In this document: positions 1-8,834 of the stretch, one piece after another
Layout of the letters: every line of letters begins with the position of its first letter
Position numbering within the stretch: position 1 is the first letter of the stretch
Origin: Mycolicibacterium arabiense
GTDB taxonomy: Bacteria > Actinomycetota > Actinomycetes > Mycobacteriales > Mycobacteriaceae
Reading direction: 5' to 3'
Length of the DNA stretch: 64,000 nt
Assembly: GCF_010731815.2 (NCBI RefSeq)
Contig: NZ_AP022593.1
Location: 5,580,001 to 5,644,000, forward strand
Translations under genes and position numbers: made by a program
The notes under the pieces: generated by a model
The model's input: the letters and a program-made list of their open reading frames with translations, nothing else
Told to the model about the DNA's origin: nothing
Databases searched by the model: none

Positions 1-282
1 CGCGCGCTGGGCCTTGGGAATCGTGATGCCCTGGTATCCCTTTCGCTCTCCGTGGAGGTCGTGGTCGTTGGACACGACGGGGCAGCGGGCGAGTTCGAAC
101 ACCTCGTTGCTGCCGGCCGCCACCCAGTGCCCGTCGTAGACGTCGGTCCACGCCACCGGGCACTTGGCGTGCATCTCCTCGGTGATCTCGGTGAACCGGT
201 GCCGGTACTCCGGCGTATGCCGGTCGAAGTGGTAGCGGTTCTTCTTGCGGTCGTCGTCGGTCGTGACATCCTCGACGCTCAC
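1..282 (-). CDS. Cytochrome P450, N-terminal fragment cut by the window edge
   Basis: The 94 visible residues begin at a GTG and read without a stop to base 1, so the gene continues outside the window. They include a P450-type N-terminus with a CPVAWTDVYDGHWV stretch, corresponding to the beta-1 region (partner side, then testing whether the residue environment is free) of class I bacterial P450s. The haem-binding cysteine lies outside the window, so family assignment rests on this N-terminus and on the ferredoxin gene 43 bp upstream. It is the last visible gene of a minus-strand operon with two SDRs and a ferredoxin. The inferred role is hydroxylation of a lipid or terpenoid substrate using electrons from that ferredoxin. 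Confidence 0.8.
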   Translation of the reverse strand, partial: MSVEDVTTDDDRKKNRYHFDRHTPEYRHRFTEITEEMHAKCPVAWTDVYDGHWVAAGSNEVFELARCPVVSNDHDLHGERKGYQGITIPKAQRA

Positions 283-325
283 GGCTGTCGTCTCCCTCGT
301 TGTGCAAGGTCTCTCGGCGGCACCG

Positions 326-517
326 TCATTCGATGACGATGGCCTGTTCGGGACATGAATGGGCGGCCTCGGTGACCTGGTCGACCTGTTCGTCGGGGAC
401 CTCGTCGGACACCGGTGACGCATGGCCGTCGACGTCGTCGAGTTCGAACGACTCGGGCGCGATCATCGCGCAGAGGGTATGACCCTGACACCGCGTACCG
501 TCTACCGAAACCTTCAC
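326..517 (-). CDS. Small [3Fe-4S]-type ferredoxin
   Basis: This 63-residue protein has the mycobacterial P450-partner ferredoxin pattern: Cys10-x5-Cys16 (CQGHTLC) and a distal Cys-Pro (SCPEQAI) near residue 54. Three cluster cysteines fit a [3Fe-4S] cluster rather than [4Fe-4S]. It is acidic, as expected for a protein that docks on a P450. It starts at GTG. The P450 starts 43 bp downstream and the mycofactocin-type SDR ends 36 bp upstream, so all are probably co-transcribed. The role is electron transfer to the adjacent P450; the reductase is not in view. Confidence 0.9.
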   Translation of the reverse strand: MKVSVDGTRCQGHTLCAMIAPESFELDDVDGHASPVSDEVPDEQVDQVTEAAHSCPEQAIVIE

Positions 518-553
518 TGCCGCAACTCCTTCGCGAACCGTCCTGATGGTGGG

Positions 554-1414
554 TCAGTTGTGGTAGTCGTACCACTTGAGGTAGCCGCCCGCGTCGATGC
601 GGAGCTGGGCGCCGGTGACGAACCGGGCCTCGTCGGAGGCCAGCCACAGGACCGCGTTGCTGATGTCCTCGGGCTCCACCCACGGCACCTTCATCGCCTG
701 CTGGACGTAGAACACCGGCTCGGCGTCCTTGAGTTCGGGCTTCTCGAGGTCCGGCCGGAACGACCGGTACATCGGCTCGCTGCGCAGCATGTCGGTGTTG
801 CAATTCGTGGGATGCACGACGTTGGCGCGGATGCCGCGCGGGGACAACTCGGTCGCGAGGTCGTGCACGAAGTTCGACAGCGCACGCTTGGAGTGGACGT
901 AGGCCATGCCACCCGGATCGTTGCCGGGGTTGTCCTTCTTGCTGGTGTCCATCAGCGCCGCAGTGGAACCGGTCGCGATGATCGACGCGCCCTCCTTGAG
1001 GTGGGGCAGCGCGACCTGGATCGCGTTGATGGTGCCGATCAGGTTGGTGTTGATGACGTCGATCCACGCCTGCAGGGGCGGTTGGCCCTTCATGCCGGCG
1101 ATGCCTGCCTGCGCGACGACGATGTCGAGCCCGCCCAACTGGGCCATGCCCTCCTCGACGGCCCGCTTCAGCTGCGATGCCTCGCGCACGTCGGCCTTGG
1201 CGGTGAAGACGCGCTGCCCGGTCTTCTCCACGAACGCGGCGGTCTCCTCGAGATCCTCCGGCGTGGCCATGGGGTAGCCGATGGTGTCGATGTTCTCGCA
1301 GAGGTCGACGGCAATGATGTCGGCGCCCTCTTCCGCGAGGCGGACCGCGTGACTGCGGCCCTGCCCGCGCGCGGCACCCGTGACGAATGCGACCTTGCCT
1401 GAAACGCGTCCCAC
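554..1414 (-). CDS. Mycofactocin-type short-chain dehydrogenase (carveol dehydrogenase-like)
   Basis: This 286-residue Rossmann oxidoreductase starts at a GTG. It has the TGAARGQGRSHAVRLA nucleotide-binding motif near residue 10, an NNAG-equivalent (VAQAGIAG) and the catalytic YVHSK pair. After the second strand it carries the insertion typical of SDRs linked to mycofactocin (DLCENIDTIGYPMATPEDL, roughly residues 40-60). That family holds NAD tightly and passes electrons to the peptide-derived cofactor mycofactocin; this is family knowledge, not visible here. It probably oxidises the alcohol made by the neighbouring P450. A longer upstream reading frame exists but overlaps the next SDR gene and is not protein-like. 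Confidence 0.88.
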   Translation of the reverse strand: MGRVSGKVAFVTGAARGQGRSHAVRLAEEGADIIAVDLCENIDTIGYPMATPEDLEETAAFVEKTGQRVFTAKADVREASQLKRAVEEGMAQLGGLDIVVAQAGIAGMKGQPPLQAWIDVINTNLIGTINAIQVALPHLKEGASIIATGSTAALMDTSKKDNPGNDPGGMAYVHSKRALSNFVHDLATELSPRGIRANVVHPTNCNTDMLRSEPMYRSFRPDLEKPELKDAEPVFYVQQAMKVPWVEPEDISNAVLWLASDEARFVTGAQLRIDAGGYLKWYDYHN

Positions 1415-1464
1415 TGGTTGTCCCTTCGTTGATCCTCGTTGATCGGTACTGACCGCAGGGCGGC

Positions 1465-2166
1465 TCAGGTGTTCCGTCCGCCGTTGACGCCGAGGATCTG
1501 GCCGGTGATGTAGCCGGCCTCCTCGGAGATGAGGAAGGCGCATGCCGCAGCGATGTCCTCGGGCCTGCCGATGCGCCGCACCGGGGTGGCCTCGATCGTC
1601 TTGTCGATATCGCCGAGGAAGCCCTTGTCCGCTGCCGCCCGCAGCATGGGCGTGTCGATGAAGCCCGGTGGCACGGCGTTGACGGTGATCCCGTTCGGGC
1701 CGTACTCCAGGGCCAGCGTCTTGGTCAGTCCGTTCACCGCCGATTTCGCGGCGACGTAGGGCGCCATGTACGGCGCGCCCGAGTGCGTGCTGGAGGAGGA
1801 GATGTTGACGATGCGCCCCCACCCGGCCTCGATCATGTCCGGCAGCACAGCCTGAATGCAGTGGAAGACGCCGTGCAGGTTCACGTCGATGACGCGCAAC
1901 CAGCGTTCGAACGACACGTCGTGGAACTTCTTGAAGCTGTCGAGCCCCGCGGCGTTGACGAGAACGCTGATCGGGCCGAGCCGTGCGCGGACGCCGGCCA
2001 TCGCCTCGTTCACCGCGTCACGGTCGGTCACGTCGGCGACGAAGGAGAACTCGGCATCAGAGGGGTTCAGGTCCAGGACGGCGACGTGGTAGCCGTCCGC
2101 GCGCAGCCGGTTGACTATGGCCTCGCCGATACCCGATCCACCGCCGGTGACGACGGCGTTCTTCAC
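1465..2166 (-). CDS. SDR family oxidoreductase (FabG-like)
   Basis: A 233-residue classical SDR with TGGGSGIG at residues 7-14, a NAAG motif, the catalytic serine in NISSSS, and the YVAAK pair. The C-terminal GVNGG is typical of FabG/HSD enzymes that oxidise or reduce beta-hydroxyacyl or alcohol substrates with NAD(P). It starts at GTG and appears to be the first gene of the minus-strand operon that continues with the mycofactocin-type SDR, ferredoxin and P450. A 255-bp divergent promoter region separates it from the aldehyde dehydrogenase gene. The substrate is unknown. Confidence 0.9.
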   Translation of the reverse strand: MKNAVVTGGGSGIGEAIVNRLRADGYHVAVLDLNPSDAEFSFVADVTDRDAVNEAMAGVRARLGPISVLVNAAGLDSFKKFHDVSFERWLRVIDVNLHGVFHCIQAVLPDMIEAGWGRIVNISSSSTHSGAPYMAPYVAAKSAVNGLTKTLALEYGPNGITVNAVPPGFIDTPMLRAAADKGFLGDIDKTIEATPVRRIGRPEDIAAACAFLISEEAGYITGQILGVNGGRNT

Positions 2167-2350
2167 GTGGCCGCCCCCGTGCGCGCACTCGCCTGAAGCA
2201 TCAAGAATCTCCCTTTCGATTATGAGAACCGTACTCTCGGTCTAGGTGGGACCGCAAGGTCCGCGCACGTCCCCCGCGCGTCGAACCATACCCACTCGAC
2301 GCGCGCCAACGACCTGACTAGGCCATCTAGCCTTCCTTGTGTTCTCGCTA

Positions 2351-2369
2351 GGCGAATGTAAGATTCGCC
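2351..2369. promoter_or_regulatory. Inverted repeat in divergent promoter region, candidate operator
   Basis: A perfect 7-bp inverted repeat, GGCGAAT-5 bp-ATTCGCC, lies 53 bp before the aldehyde dehydrogenase start and in the shared promoter space with the SDR operon. An ATGAGAATG element follows at about 2372-2382 and resembles elements upstream of three other units in the island. The regulator is unknown. Confidence 0.35.
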
Positions 2370-2421
2370 GTTGATGAGAATGAAATTTCCATCACAGTGC
2401 ACGAAGCAGCGAGGAGACGGA

Positions 2422-3924
2422 ATGTCCCAGACGCCGACCATCGACGGTGGCCGACAGGTGGATGGCAGTGGCGCATCCGAGCAGCAGGCAGACCGGCGCA
2501 TGTTGATCGACGGTGAACTCGTCGGTTCGGCCACGACGTTCGCCTCGCAGAACCCCGCCACCGGCGAGGTCATCGGGCATGCCCCGGACGGCACCGTGGC
2601 CGACGCCGAACGTGCCGTGGCCGCCGCGCGCCGCGCGTTCGACGCGGGGGACTGGGCCACCAACGTCGAGTTCAGGGTGCATTGTCTGGAGCAATTCCAC
2701 ACTGCGCTCGTCGAGCACCGCGACGAACTCGCCGCGCTGACCACCGCCGAGGTCGGCGCCACCCCGGCACTGACCCAGGGCGCGCAACTCGACCAGCCAA
2801 TCGCGATCGTGAAGTACTACGCCGATCTCCTGCGGGACTACCCGCTGACCGAAGACCTCGGCAACGTCGAGAGCCGCGGCATGCAGCACCACCGCTGGGT
2901 GGAGAAGGAAGCCGGCGGAGTGGTCGCCGCGATCATCGCCTACAACTACCCCAACCAGCTGGCACTGGCGAAGCTCGCGCCCGCACTGGCCGCCGGGTGC
3001 ACCGTCGTGCTGAAGGGCGCTCCCGACACGCCACTGGTCACCCTCGCCCTCGGTGAACTCATCGCCAACCACACCGACATCCCGGCCGGCGTCGTCAACG
3101 TGCTCAGCTCCTCCGACCCCGAGGTCGGCGCGGTTTTGACCACCAGCGCGGACGTCGACATGGTCACGTTCACGGGGTCGACCCCCACCGGCCGGCGCAT
3201 CATGGCCGCCGCGAGCGAGACCCTCAAGAAGGTCTTCCTCGAACTCGGCGGCAAGTCCGCGGCGATCGTGCTCGACGACGCCGACTTCGGCACCGCCGCG
3301 ATGTTCTCCGCGTTCAGCATGGTGACCCACGCCGGTCAGGGCTGCGCGCTGACGTCGCGGCTGCTGGTGCCGCGCAAGCACCACGACGAGATCGTCGAGA
3401 TGGTCAAGACGAACTTCTCTCACGTGCGCTACGGCGATCCGACCGATCCGAAGACCTACATGGGGCCGCTGATCAGTGAGAAGCAGCGCGACAAGGTCGA
3501 CGCCATGGTCCGGCGCGCGGTCGAGGCGGGCGCGACGCTGGTGACCGGCGGCGAGAAGAAAGGGCCGGGCTACTTCTACACGCCGACGCTGCTCACCGAC
3601 GTCGACCCGGGCAGCGAGATCGCCCAGGAGGAGGTCTTCGGACCGGTTCTGGTCGTCATCGCCTACGAGGACGACGACGACGCCGTGCGCATCGCGAACG
3701 ACTCCATCTACGGATTGTCCGGCGCGGTGTTCGGCAGCGAGGAGCGTGCGTTGAACATCGCCCGGCGCATCCGTACCGGCACGTTCTCGATCAACGGCGG
3801 CAACTACTTCAGCCCCGACAGCCCCTTCGGCGGATTCAAGCAGTCGGGCATCGGCCGGGAGATGGGGTCGGCTGGGCTCGAGGAGTTCCTGGAGTCGAAG
3901 ACGTTCGCGACGGTGGTGAGCTAG
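2422..3924 (+). CDS. Aldehyde dehydrogenase (NAD-dependent, ALDH superfamily)
   Basis: This 500-residue protein has the full ALDH layout: a Rossmann domain with FTGSTPTG around residue 250, the FLELGGKSA motif with the catalytic glutamate, and the nucleophile cysteine in HAGQGCALTSR near residue 310. EEVFGPV and SPFGGFKQSGIGRE follow near the end. The ATG at 2422 is chosen because GAGGAGACGG precedes it; an in-frame ATG at 2371 would add 17 poor residues. It converts an aldehyde to an acid using NAD(P), probably the step after the neighbouring alcohol dehydrogenases. Its stop overlaps the CoA-transferase start by one base (TAGTG), implying translational coupling. Confidence 0.95.
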   Translation: MSQTPTIDGGRQVDGSGASEQQADRRMLIDGELVGSATTFASQNPATGEVIGHAPDGTVADAERAVAAARRAFDAGDWATNVEFRVHCLEQFHTALVEHRDELAALTTAEVGATPALTQGAQLDQPIAIVKYYADLLRDYPLTEDLGNVESRGMQHHRWVEKEAGGVVAAIIAYNYPNQLALAKLAPALAAGCTVVLKGAPDTPLVTLALGELIANHTDIPAGVVNVLSSSDPEVGAVLTTSADVDMVTFTGSTPTGRRIMAAASETLKKVFLELGGKSAAIVLDDADFGTAAMFSAFSMVTHAGQGCALTSRLLVPRKHHDEIVEMVKTNFSHVRYGDPTDPKTYMGPLISEKQRDKVDAMVRRAVEAGATLVTGGEKKGPGYFYTPTLLTDVDPGSEIAQEEVFGPVLVVIAYEDDDDAVRIANDSIYGLSGAVFGSEERALNIARRIRTGTFSINGGNYFSPDSPFGGFKQSGIGREMGSAGLEEFLESKTFATVVS

Positions 3925-5132
3925 TGGGCGGCCCACTGGACGGCATCCGCGTCCTCGAGGTCGCGATGTACGGCTTCGTCCCGTCCGCGGGCGCCGTGCT
4001 CGCGGAGTGGGGCGCCGACGTCATCAAGGTCGAACACGCCGTCACCGGCGATCCGCAGCGCGGGCTGCGGCAGACCGGCCCGCTGCGCGTCGAGGGCGAC
4101 CCGAACCCGAACATCGAACACGCCAACCGGGGCAAGCGCAGCATCGGTCTCGACGTCTCGAAGCCCGAGGGACGCGAGGTGTTGCTGGAACTCGCCAAGC
4201 GCGCCGACGTCTTCCTGACCAGCTTCCTGCCCGGCCACCGCGCCAAGTTCGGCATCGACGTCGACGACATCCGTGCGGTGAACCCGGACGTCGTCTACGC
4301 GCGGGGAAGCGCACTGGGCCCGCGCGGCCTGGAGGCGGAGAAGGGCGGCTACGACATGACCGCCTTCTGGTGCCGGGCCGGTACCGCGGCCACGATCACC
4401 CCGCCGGGCATCGAGGGCATGATCGGCCCGCCGGGGCCCGCCTACGGCGACACGATCTCGGGAACCAACCTGGCCGGCGGCATCGCCGCGGCGCTGCTCA
4501 AGCGCGAGCGCACCGGGGAGGCCTCCGTGGTCGACGTCTCGCTGCTCGGCAGCGGACTGTGGGCGATGGGCCACACGGTGGCGCTGACCTCGCACCTGAA
4601 TCAACTGATGGTGCAACCCCCGCCGGGAGTGCACGGGTCACCGATCAATCCGCTGGTCGGGGTCTACCGGACGAAGGACGACCGCTTCATCTCCCTGGTG
4701 ATGATGCAGCCGACGAAGTTCTGGGCCGACGTGTGTCGTCACGTGGACCGCGAGGATCTGATCGACGATCCACGGTTCGCGACCGCCGAGAGCATCGCCG
4801 AGCACACCGGCGAGGCCGTGGAGATCCTGCGCGAGGTGATCGCCACTCGCACGCTGCCCGAGTGGAGCGAGCGCTTCGCCACGCTGGCCGGTCCGTGGGC
4901 GCCCGTGCAGGACACGTTGCAGGCCGCCCAGGACGCGCAGATCCGATCGAACGAATACATCGTCACCGCAGGCGAATTGGAGCTGGTGGCCAACCCCGTA
5001 CAGTTCGACGTCGCGGCCCCGCGCACCGGGCCGGCCCCGGGATTCGCCGAGCAGACCGACGACATTCTGCTCGAACTCGACCTGGACTGGGACCGAATCA
5101 TCGAACTCAAGACGGCCGGCGTGGTCACATGA
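3924..5132 (+). CDS. CaiB/BaiF family (class III) CoA-transferase
   Basis: A 402-residue family III CoA-transferase that moves CoA between acyl-CoA and a free acid. The N-terminus GGPLDGIRVLEVA, the EWGADVIKVE segment, the NRGKRSIGLD motif near residue 70 and the aspartate region in GGYDMTAFWCRAG are diagnostic. The expected catalytic aspartate is in the DMTAFW segment near residue 146, by family comparison. It starts at a GTG overlapping the aldehyde dehydrogenase stop. I infer that it activates the acid formed by that enzyme. Its own stop overlaps, as ATGA, the start of the decayed thiolase-like remnant, so this was once a longer operon running into the mce genes. Confidence 0.93.
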   Translation: MGGPLDGIRVLEVAMYGFVPSAGAVLAEWGADVIKVEHAVTGDPQRGLRQTGPLRVEGDPNPNIEHANRGKRSIGLDVSKPEGREVLLELAKRADVFLTSFLPGHRAKFGIDVDDIRAVNPDVVYARGSALGPRGLEAEKGGYDMTAFWCRAGTAATITPPGIEGMIGPPGPAYGDTISGTNLAGGIAAALLKRERTGEASVVDVSLLGSGLWAMGHTVALTSHLNQLMVQPPPGVHGSPINPLVGVYRTKDDRFISLVMMQPTKFWADVCRHVDREDLIDDPRFATAESIAEHTGEAVEILREVIATRTLPEWSERFATLAGPWAPVQDTLQAAQDAQIRSNEYIVTAGELELVANPVQFDVAAPRTGPAPGFAEQTDDILLELDLDWDRIIELKTAGVVT

Positions 5133-5969
5133 CCTCCGCAATGGTCCATTTCGAGAGCCCATAGTTCCGACGAGACGAGATTCGAGGATGCGTTCGTTGC
5201 AGCTGCAGACCGCGCGGCTGGGCCCCGAGCCCTCGCATCGGCGACCCACCGGGGCCGGCCGGCACGCGTTACACGATCGGCGACATCTGTCCTGGTCGAC
5301 GACGCCCGCCGGGCCGGGCGCGATGGTTGCCGTGGCGAACGATTCCCCCGCTGCGGCCGGCGCGGGCGCTGGGCCGAGGTCGACACCGGGTCGGGGGCCC
5401 GGCGCCGCGCGTCCTGAAGCCACGAATCCGACCGTGGACGTGGTTCCGGTACTGGCTGAAGGAGACGTCGCCGACCGATTCCTCGCTCGTCGGCGGCAGC
5501 CGGCCCGGCGCATCGGGTTCTTGGGTTGCGTTCTCACGCAGTGCGAGTCGAGCGATGTGACCGTCGGGAACGGGGCCCTGGGCGTAGTTCGGGTCGTTGG
5601 CACGGCACCGCTTGCCTGCTGCACCCTCGACGTCTCGTCGACGTGTACGGAGACCCGATCGGACCGCCCGTCGACCCGCCCGCGACCGCCCGCCGCCGGC
5701 CAGTTCCACGCCGCCGCGACCCCCTTCGCCAACGAGACCGCCAGTCTCGGAAGGTGTTTGCCATGAAACCCGGTGGGTCTTTAAACGTCAAACGCCACCC
5801 GCGGGGTGGCATTGGTGTGGCACAGTGCGTCGAGTTGGTTGAACAGCTGCCAGGCGACGCCGCCGATCGGATCGGTGGTGCCCGAATCGCACTGGCGCAC
5901 AACACTGACGGCCCAACAGCCGCACCGGCCGTGACTATCTCGGAGGGACCAGGGGCCAATGGCGATTAA
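5129..5969 (+). pseudogene. Decayed thiolase/SCP2-type thiolase remnant
   Basis: No intact gene fits the space between the CoA-transferase and yrbEA. An ATG at 5129 in an ATGA overlap opens MTSAMVHFESP and stops at once, and another frame then reads MRSLQLQT, resembling the LELQT stretch near the start of mycobacterial thiolase-like proteins. At 5763-5969 a third frame reads GGSLNVKRHPRGGIGVAQ, CVELVEQL, GARIALAHNTDGPT and AVTISEGPGANG. This matches the usual thiolase C-terminus (GHPxGATG, VELVEQLRG, ALAHNxGG, VTILEG). A frame change occurs near 5763 (FANETASLGRCLP before, KPGGSLN after). At about 840 bp it is shorter than the usual 1.1-1.2 kb. The C-terminal match is good; the N-terminal part is inference. 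Confidence 0.6.
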
Positions 5970-6768
5970 GGGACCGGAGCGCTGGTCGCCCGGGATCTCG
6001 CTGCCCAAGGGCTTCGCGGGACCGATGCAGGCCGTCGGCGGCCTGTTCTCGATGGGCGTGGACGCGTTCAGGTTCATCTTCGTGCGGCCGTTCCAGTGGC
6101 GCGAGTTCCTCGAGCAGTCGTGGTTCGTGGCCCGGGTCTCGCTGGCCCCCACGCTCCTGGTGGCGATTCCGTTCACCGTGCTGGTGAGCTTCACCCTGAA
6201 CATCCTGCTGCGCGAACTCGGCGCGGCCGACCTGTCCGGAGCGGGGGCGGCCTTCGGTGCGGTGACCCAGGTCGGTCCGGTGGTGACGGTGCTGATCGTC
6301 GCCGGGGCCGGCGCGACCGCGATGTGCGCGGACCTCGGATCGCGCACGATCCGCGAAGAGATCGACGCACTCGAAGTGCTCGGCATCAACCCCGTGCAGC
6401 GGCTGGTGACCCCCCGTGTACTCGCGTCCGGGCTGGTGGCGCTGCTGCTCAACAGCCTGGTGGTCATCATCGGCATCCTGGGCGGCTACTTCTTCTCGGT
6501 CTTCGTCCAGGACGTCAACCCCGGTGCGTTCGCCGCGGGCATCACGCTGCTGACCGGCGTTCCCGAGGTCATCATCTCCTGCGTCAAGGCAGCCCTGTTC
6601 GGCCTCATCGCCGGGCTGGTGGCGTGCTACCGCGGTCTGACCATCACCGGCGGCGGCGCCAAGGCCGTCGGCAACGCCGTCAACGAGACGGTCGTGTTCG
6701 CCTTCATGGCGCTGTTCGTGATCAACGTGGTCGTCACGGCCATCGGCATCCAGTTGACGACGGGATAG
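5959..6768 (+). CDS. yrbEA: YrbE/MlaE-family permease A of the Mce transporter
   Basis: A 269-residue integral membrane protein of the MlaE/YrbE family, which forms the permease of Mce lipid importers. Five or so hydrophobic segments follow an amphipathic N-terminus (FIFVRPFQWREFLEQSWFVARVS). The family motif GARTAAMCADLGSRTIREEIDALEVLGI-like region is present (GATAMCADLGSRTIREEIDA, near residues 118-137), containing the conserved EExDAL coupling-helix glutamates. It starts at ATG after GGAGGGACCAGGGG. The cognate ATPase (Mkl/MceG type) is not in this window, as is usual for mycobacteria. YrbEB begins 4 bp after its stop. Confidence 0.95.
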   Translation: MAIKGPERWSPGISLPKGFAGPMQAVGGLFSMGVDAFRFIFVRPFQWREFLEQSWFVARVSLAPTLLVAIPFTVLVSFTLNILLRELGAADLSGAGAAFGAVTQVGPVVTVLIVAGAGATAMCADLGSRTIREEIDALEVLGINPVQRLVTPRVLASGLVALLLNSLVVIIGILGGYFFSVFVQDVNPGAFAAGITLLTGVPEVIISCVKAALFGLIAGLVACYRGLTITGGGAKAVGNAVNETVVFAFMALFVINVVVTAIGIQLTTG

Positions 6769-6772
6769 ACGG

Positions 6773-7630
6773 GTGGGCACTCTGCAAGTCCTGCGCGGCA
6801 CCTATCCGCGCGCGTTCCGCACCGCATCGCGGCCCATCGACGTCTTGGGCCGCATCGGTGATCAGACGCTGTTCTTCGGCCGCGCCATCGGCGGCACACC
6901 GCACGCCGCGACCCACTTCCGCAAGGAGATCATCCGGCTGATCGCCGAGATCTCGATGGGCGCCGGAGTGTTGGCGATGATTGGCGGCACGCTGGTGATC
7001 GTCGGATTCCTCACCCTGGCCACCGGCGGCACGCTGGCAGTCCAGGGCTACAGCTCACTGGGCAACATCGGCATCGAGGCGCTCACCGGCTTCCTCTCGG
7101 CGTTCATCAACGTACGCATCGCGGCGCCCGTGATCGCAGGCATCGGGCTGGCCGCTACGTTCGGTGCCGGCGTCACCGCGCAGCTGGGCGCCATGCGGAT
7201 CAACGAGGAGATCGACGCGCTGGAGTCGATGGGCATCCCGCCGGTCGAGTACCTGGTGTCGACCCGATTGGTCGCCGGGATGATCGCCATCACCCCGCTG
7301 TACTCGGTGGCCGTGATCCTGTCGTTCGTCGCCAGCCGGTTCACGACCGTCGTGCTGTTCGGGCAGTCCGGCGGCCTCTACGACCACTACTTCAACACGT
7401 TCCTGAACCCGATCGACCTGCTGTGGTCGTTCCTGCAGGCGCTGCTCATGGCACTGACCATCCTGCTGATCCACACCTACTACGGCTACTTCGCCACCGG
7501 CGGGCCCTCCGGCGTCGGTGTCGCAGTCGGCAACGCAGTGCGCACCTCGCTGATCGTGGTGGTGTCGGTGACGCTGCTGGTGTCCCTGGCCGTGTACGGC
7601 TCCAACGGCAACTTCAACCTGTCGGGATAG
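6773..7630 (+). CDS. yrbEB: YrbE/MlaE-family permease B of the Mce transporter
   Basis: A 285-residue partner of YrbEA. It has the same five-helix layout and the same coupling motif (GAMRINEEIDALESMGI near residues 140-156). The protein starts at GTG four bases after yrbEA and ends 10 bp before mceA, so the genes form one operon. YrbEA and YrbEB are expected to pair as a heterodimeric permease with an ATPase encoded elsewhere. The long N-terminus (GTLQVLRGTYPRAFRTASRP) is typical of YrbEB proteins. Confidence 0.95.
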   Translation: MGTLQVLRGTYPRAFRTASRPIDVLGRIGDQTLFFGRAIGGTPHAATHFRKEIIRLIAEISMGAGVLAMIGGTLVIVGFLTLATGGTLAVQGYSSLGNIGIEALTGFLSAFINVRIAAPVIAGIGLAATFGAGVTAQLGAMRINEEIDALESMGIPPVEYLVSTRLVAGMIAITPLYSVAVILSFVASRFTTVVLFGQSGGLYDHYFNTFLNPIDLLWSFLQALLMALTILLIHTYYGYFATGGPSGVGVAVGNAVRTSLIVVVSVTLLVSLAVYGSNGNFNLSG

Positions 7631-7640
7631 GAGGACAACG

Positions 7641-8834
7641 GTGTCCAGCTCAGTCGTCCGCCCCCTGGCGGGTCTGGGAATGGTGATCGCCATCGTCGCG
7701 ATCGTGGTGTTCTCGATCGGCATGTTCCGCGGCGGGTTCGGGACGACGGTGCCGGTCACCGTGGTGTCCGAGCGTGCCGGGCTGGTGATGAACCCAGAGG
7801 CCAAGGTCAAGATGCGGGGCGTCCAGGTAGGGCAGGTCGAGCGCATCGAGAACCGCCCGGACGGCACCGCCGTGCTGCACCTCGCGATGGATCCCAAGCA
7901 ACTGCAGTACATCCCGGCCAACGTGGACGTCAACCTCGCGTCGACGACGGTGTTCGGCGCGAAGTCCGTCGAACTCGTCGCACCGGCCGACCCGTCGTCG
8001 ACACCGTTGGCCAAGGGGCAGCAGCTCGACGCCCAGCACGTCACCGTCGAGACGAATACCCTGTTCCAGCAACTGACTTCGGTGCTCAAGTCCATCGATC
8101 CGGTGCAGCTGAACGAAACCCTGGCCGCCATCTCCGGCGCTCTCAACGGTCGCGGCGAGAAGTTCGGTCAGACGGTGACGGACTTCAACGCGTTCTTCAA
8201 GAGCATCAACCCCAGCCTGGGCAACATCGCGCGCGATCTGGAGGTCGCCCCGGTGGCGCTGAACGCCTACGCCGACGCGGCGCCCGACCTGGTGAACATC
8301 CTCGACAGCACCACCAAGGTGGGCGACACCCTGGTCGACCAGGAGGACAACCTGGACCGGTTCCTGGTCAGCGCAATCGGATTGGCGGACACCGGAAACG
8401 ACGTCGTCGGCACCAACCGTCAACCGCTGACCGACGTCCTGCGGATGCTCGTGCCCACCACCGAGAAACTGAGCCAGTACAGCGACAACCTGCGCTGCGG
8501 CATCCAGGCCCTCAACGTGTTCGTGCACTCGCCCCCACCCGACCGCCCCGGCGTCGACGTGTCGGCGAGCTTCACCCTCGGCGTAGAGCGCTACCGCTAC
8601 CCCGAGGATCTGCCCATCGTGGCGGCCAAGAGCGGCTCGTCGTGCAAGGACCAGATGCTGCCCGCCGTCCCGAACGGGAAGCGACCGCCGTTCCTAGTCA
8701 CCGACATCGGCGCGAACCCCTGGAAGTACGGCAACCAGGGCGTCCTGCTGAACTCCGATGCACTCAAGCAGGCATTGTTCGGACCCGTGCAGGGCCCGCC
8801 CCGCAACAGCGCACAGATCGGGATGCCCGGATGA
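7641..8834 (+). CDS. mceA: Mce family protein A
   Basis: A 397-residue secreted or membrane-anchored Mce protein. One N-terminal transmembrane segment (residues about 8-30) leads into an MCE/MlaD domain at about 38-115 (VTVVSERAGLVMNPEAKVKMRG and VQVGQVERIE). A long helical region follows to about 300. A cysteine-containing tail (RCGIQALNVF, GSSCKDQMLPAVPNGKRPPF) is typical of MceA. The six Mce proteins are thought to form a hydrophobic tunnel carrying lipids through the periplasm. It starts at GTG after AGGAGG. Its stop overlaps the mceB start as ATGA. Confidence 0.95.
   Translation: MSSSVVRPLAGLGMVIAIVAIVVFSIGMFRGGFGTTVPVTVVSERAGLVMNPEAKVKMRGVQVGQVERIENRPDGTAVLHLAMDPKQLQYIPANVDVNLASTTVFGAKSVELVAPADPSSTPLAKGQQLDAQHVTVETNTLFQQLTSVLKSIDPVQLNETLAAISGALNGRGEKFGQTVTDFNAFFKSINPSLGNIARDLEVAPVALNAYADAAPDLVNILDSTTKVGDTLVDQEDNLDRFLVSAIGLADTGNDVVGTNRQPLTDVLRMLVPTTEKLSQYSDNLRCGIQALNVFVHSPPPDRPGVDVSASFTLGVERYRYPEDLPIVAAKSGSSCKDQMLPAVPNGKRPPFLVTDIGANPWKYGNQGVLLNSDALKQALFGPVQGPPRNSAQIGMPG

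Noticed and set aside
279..1067. Long minus-strand frame over the SDR and ferredoxin genes
   Set aside because: Arginine- and proline-rich shadow of the real genes with no motifs.
5781..6476. Minus-strand frame covering the start of yrbEA
   Set aside because: Composition is antisense-like and it conflicts with an unmistakable YrbE permease.
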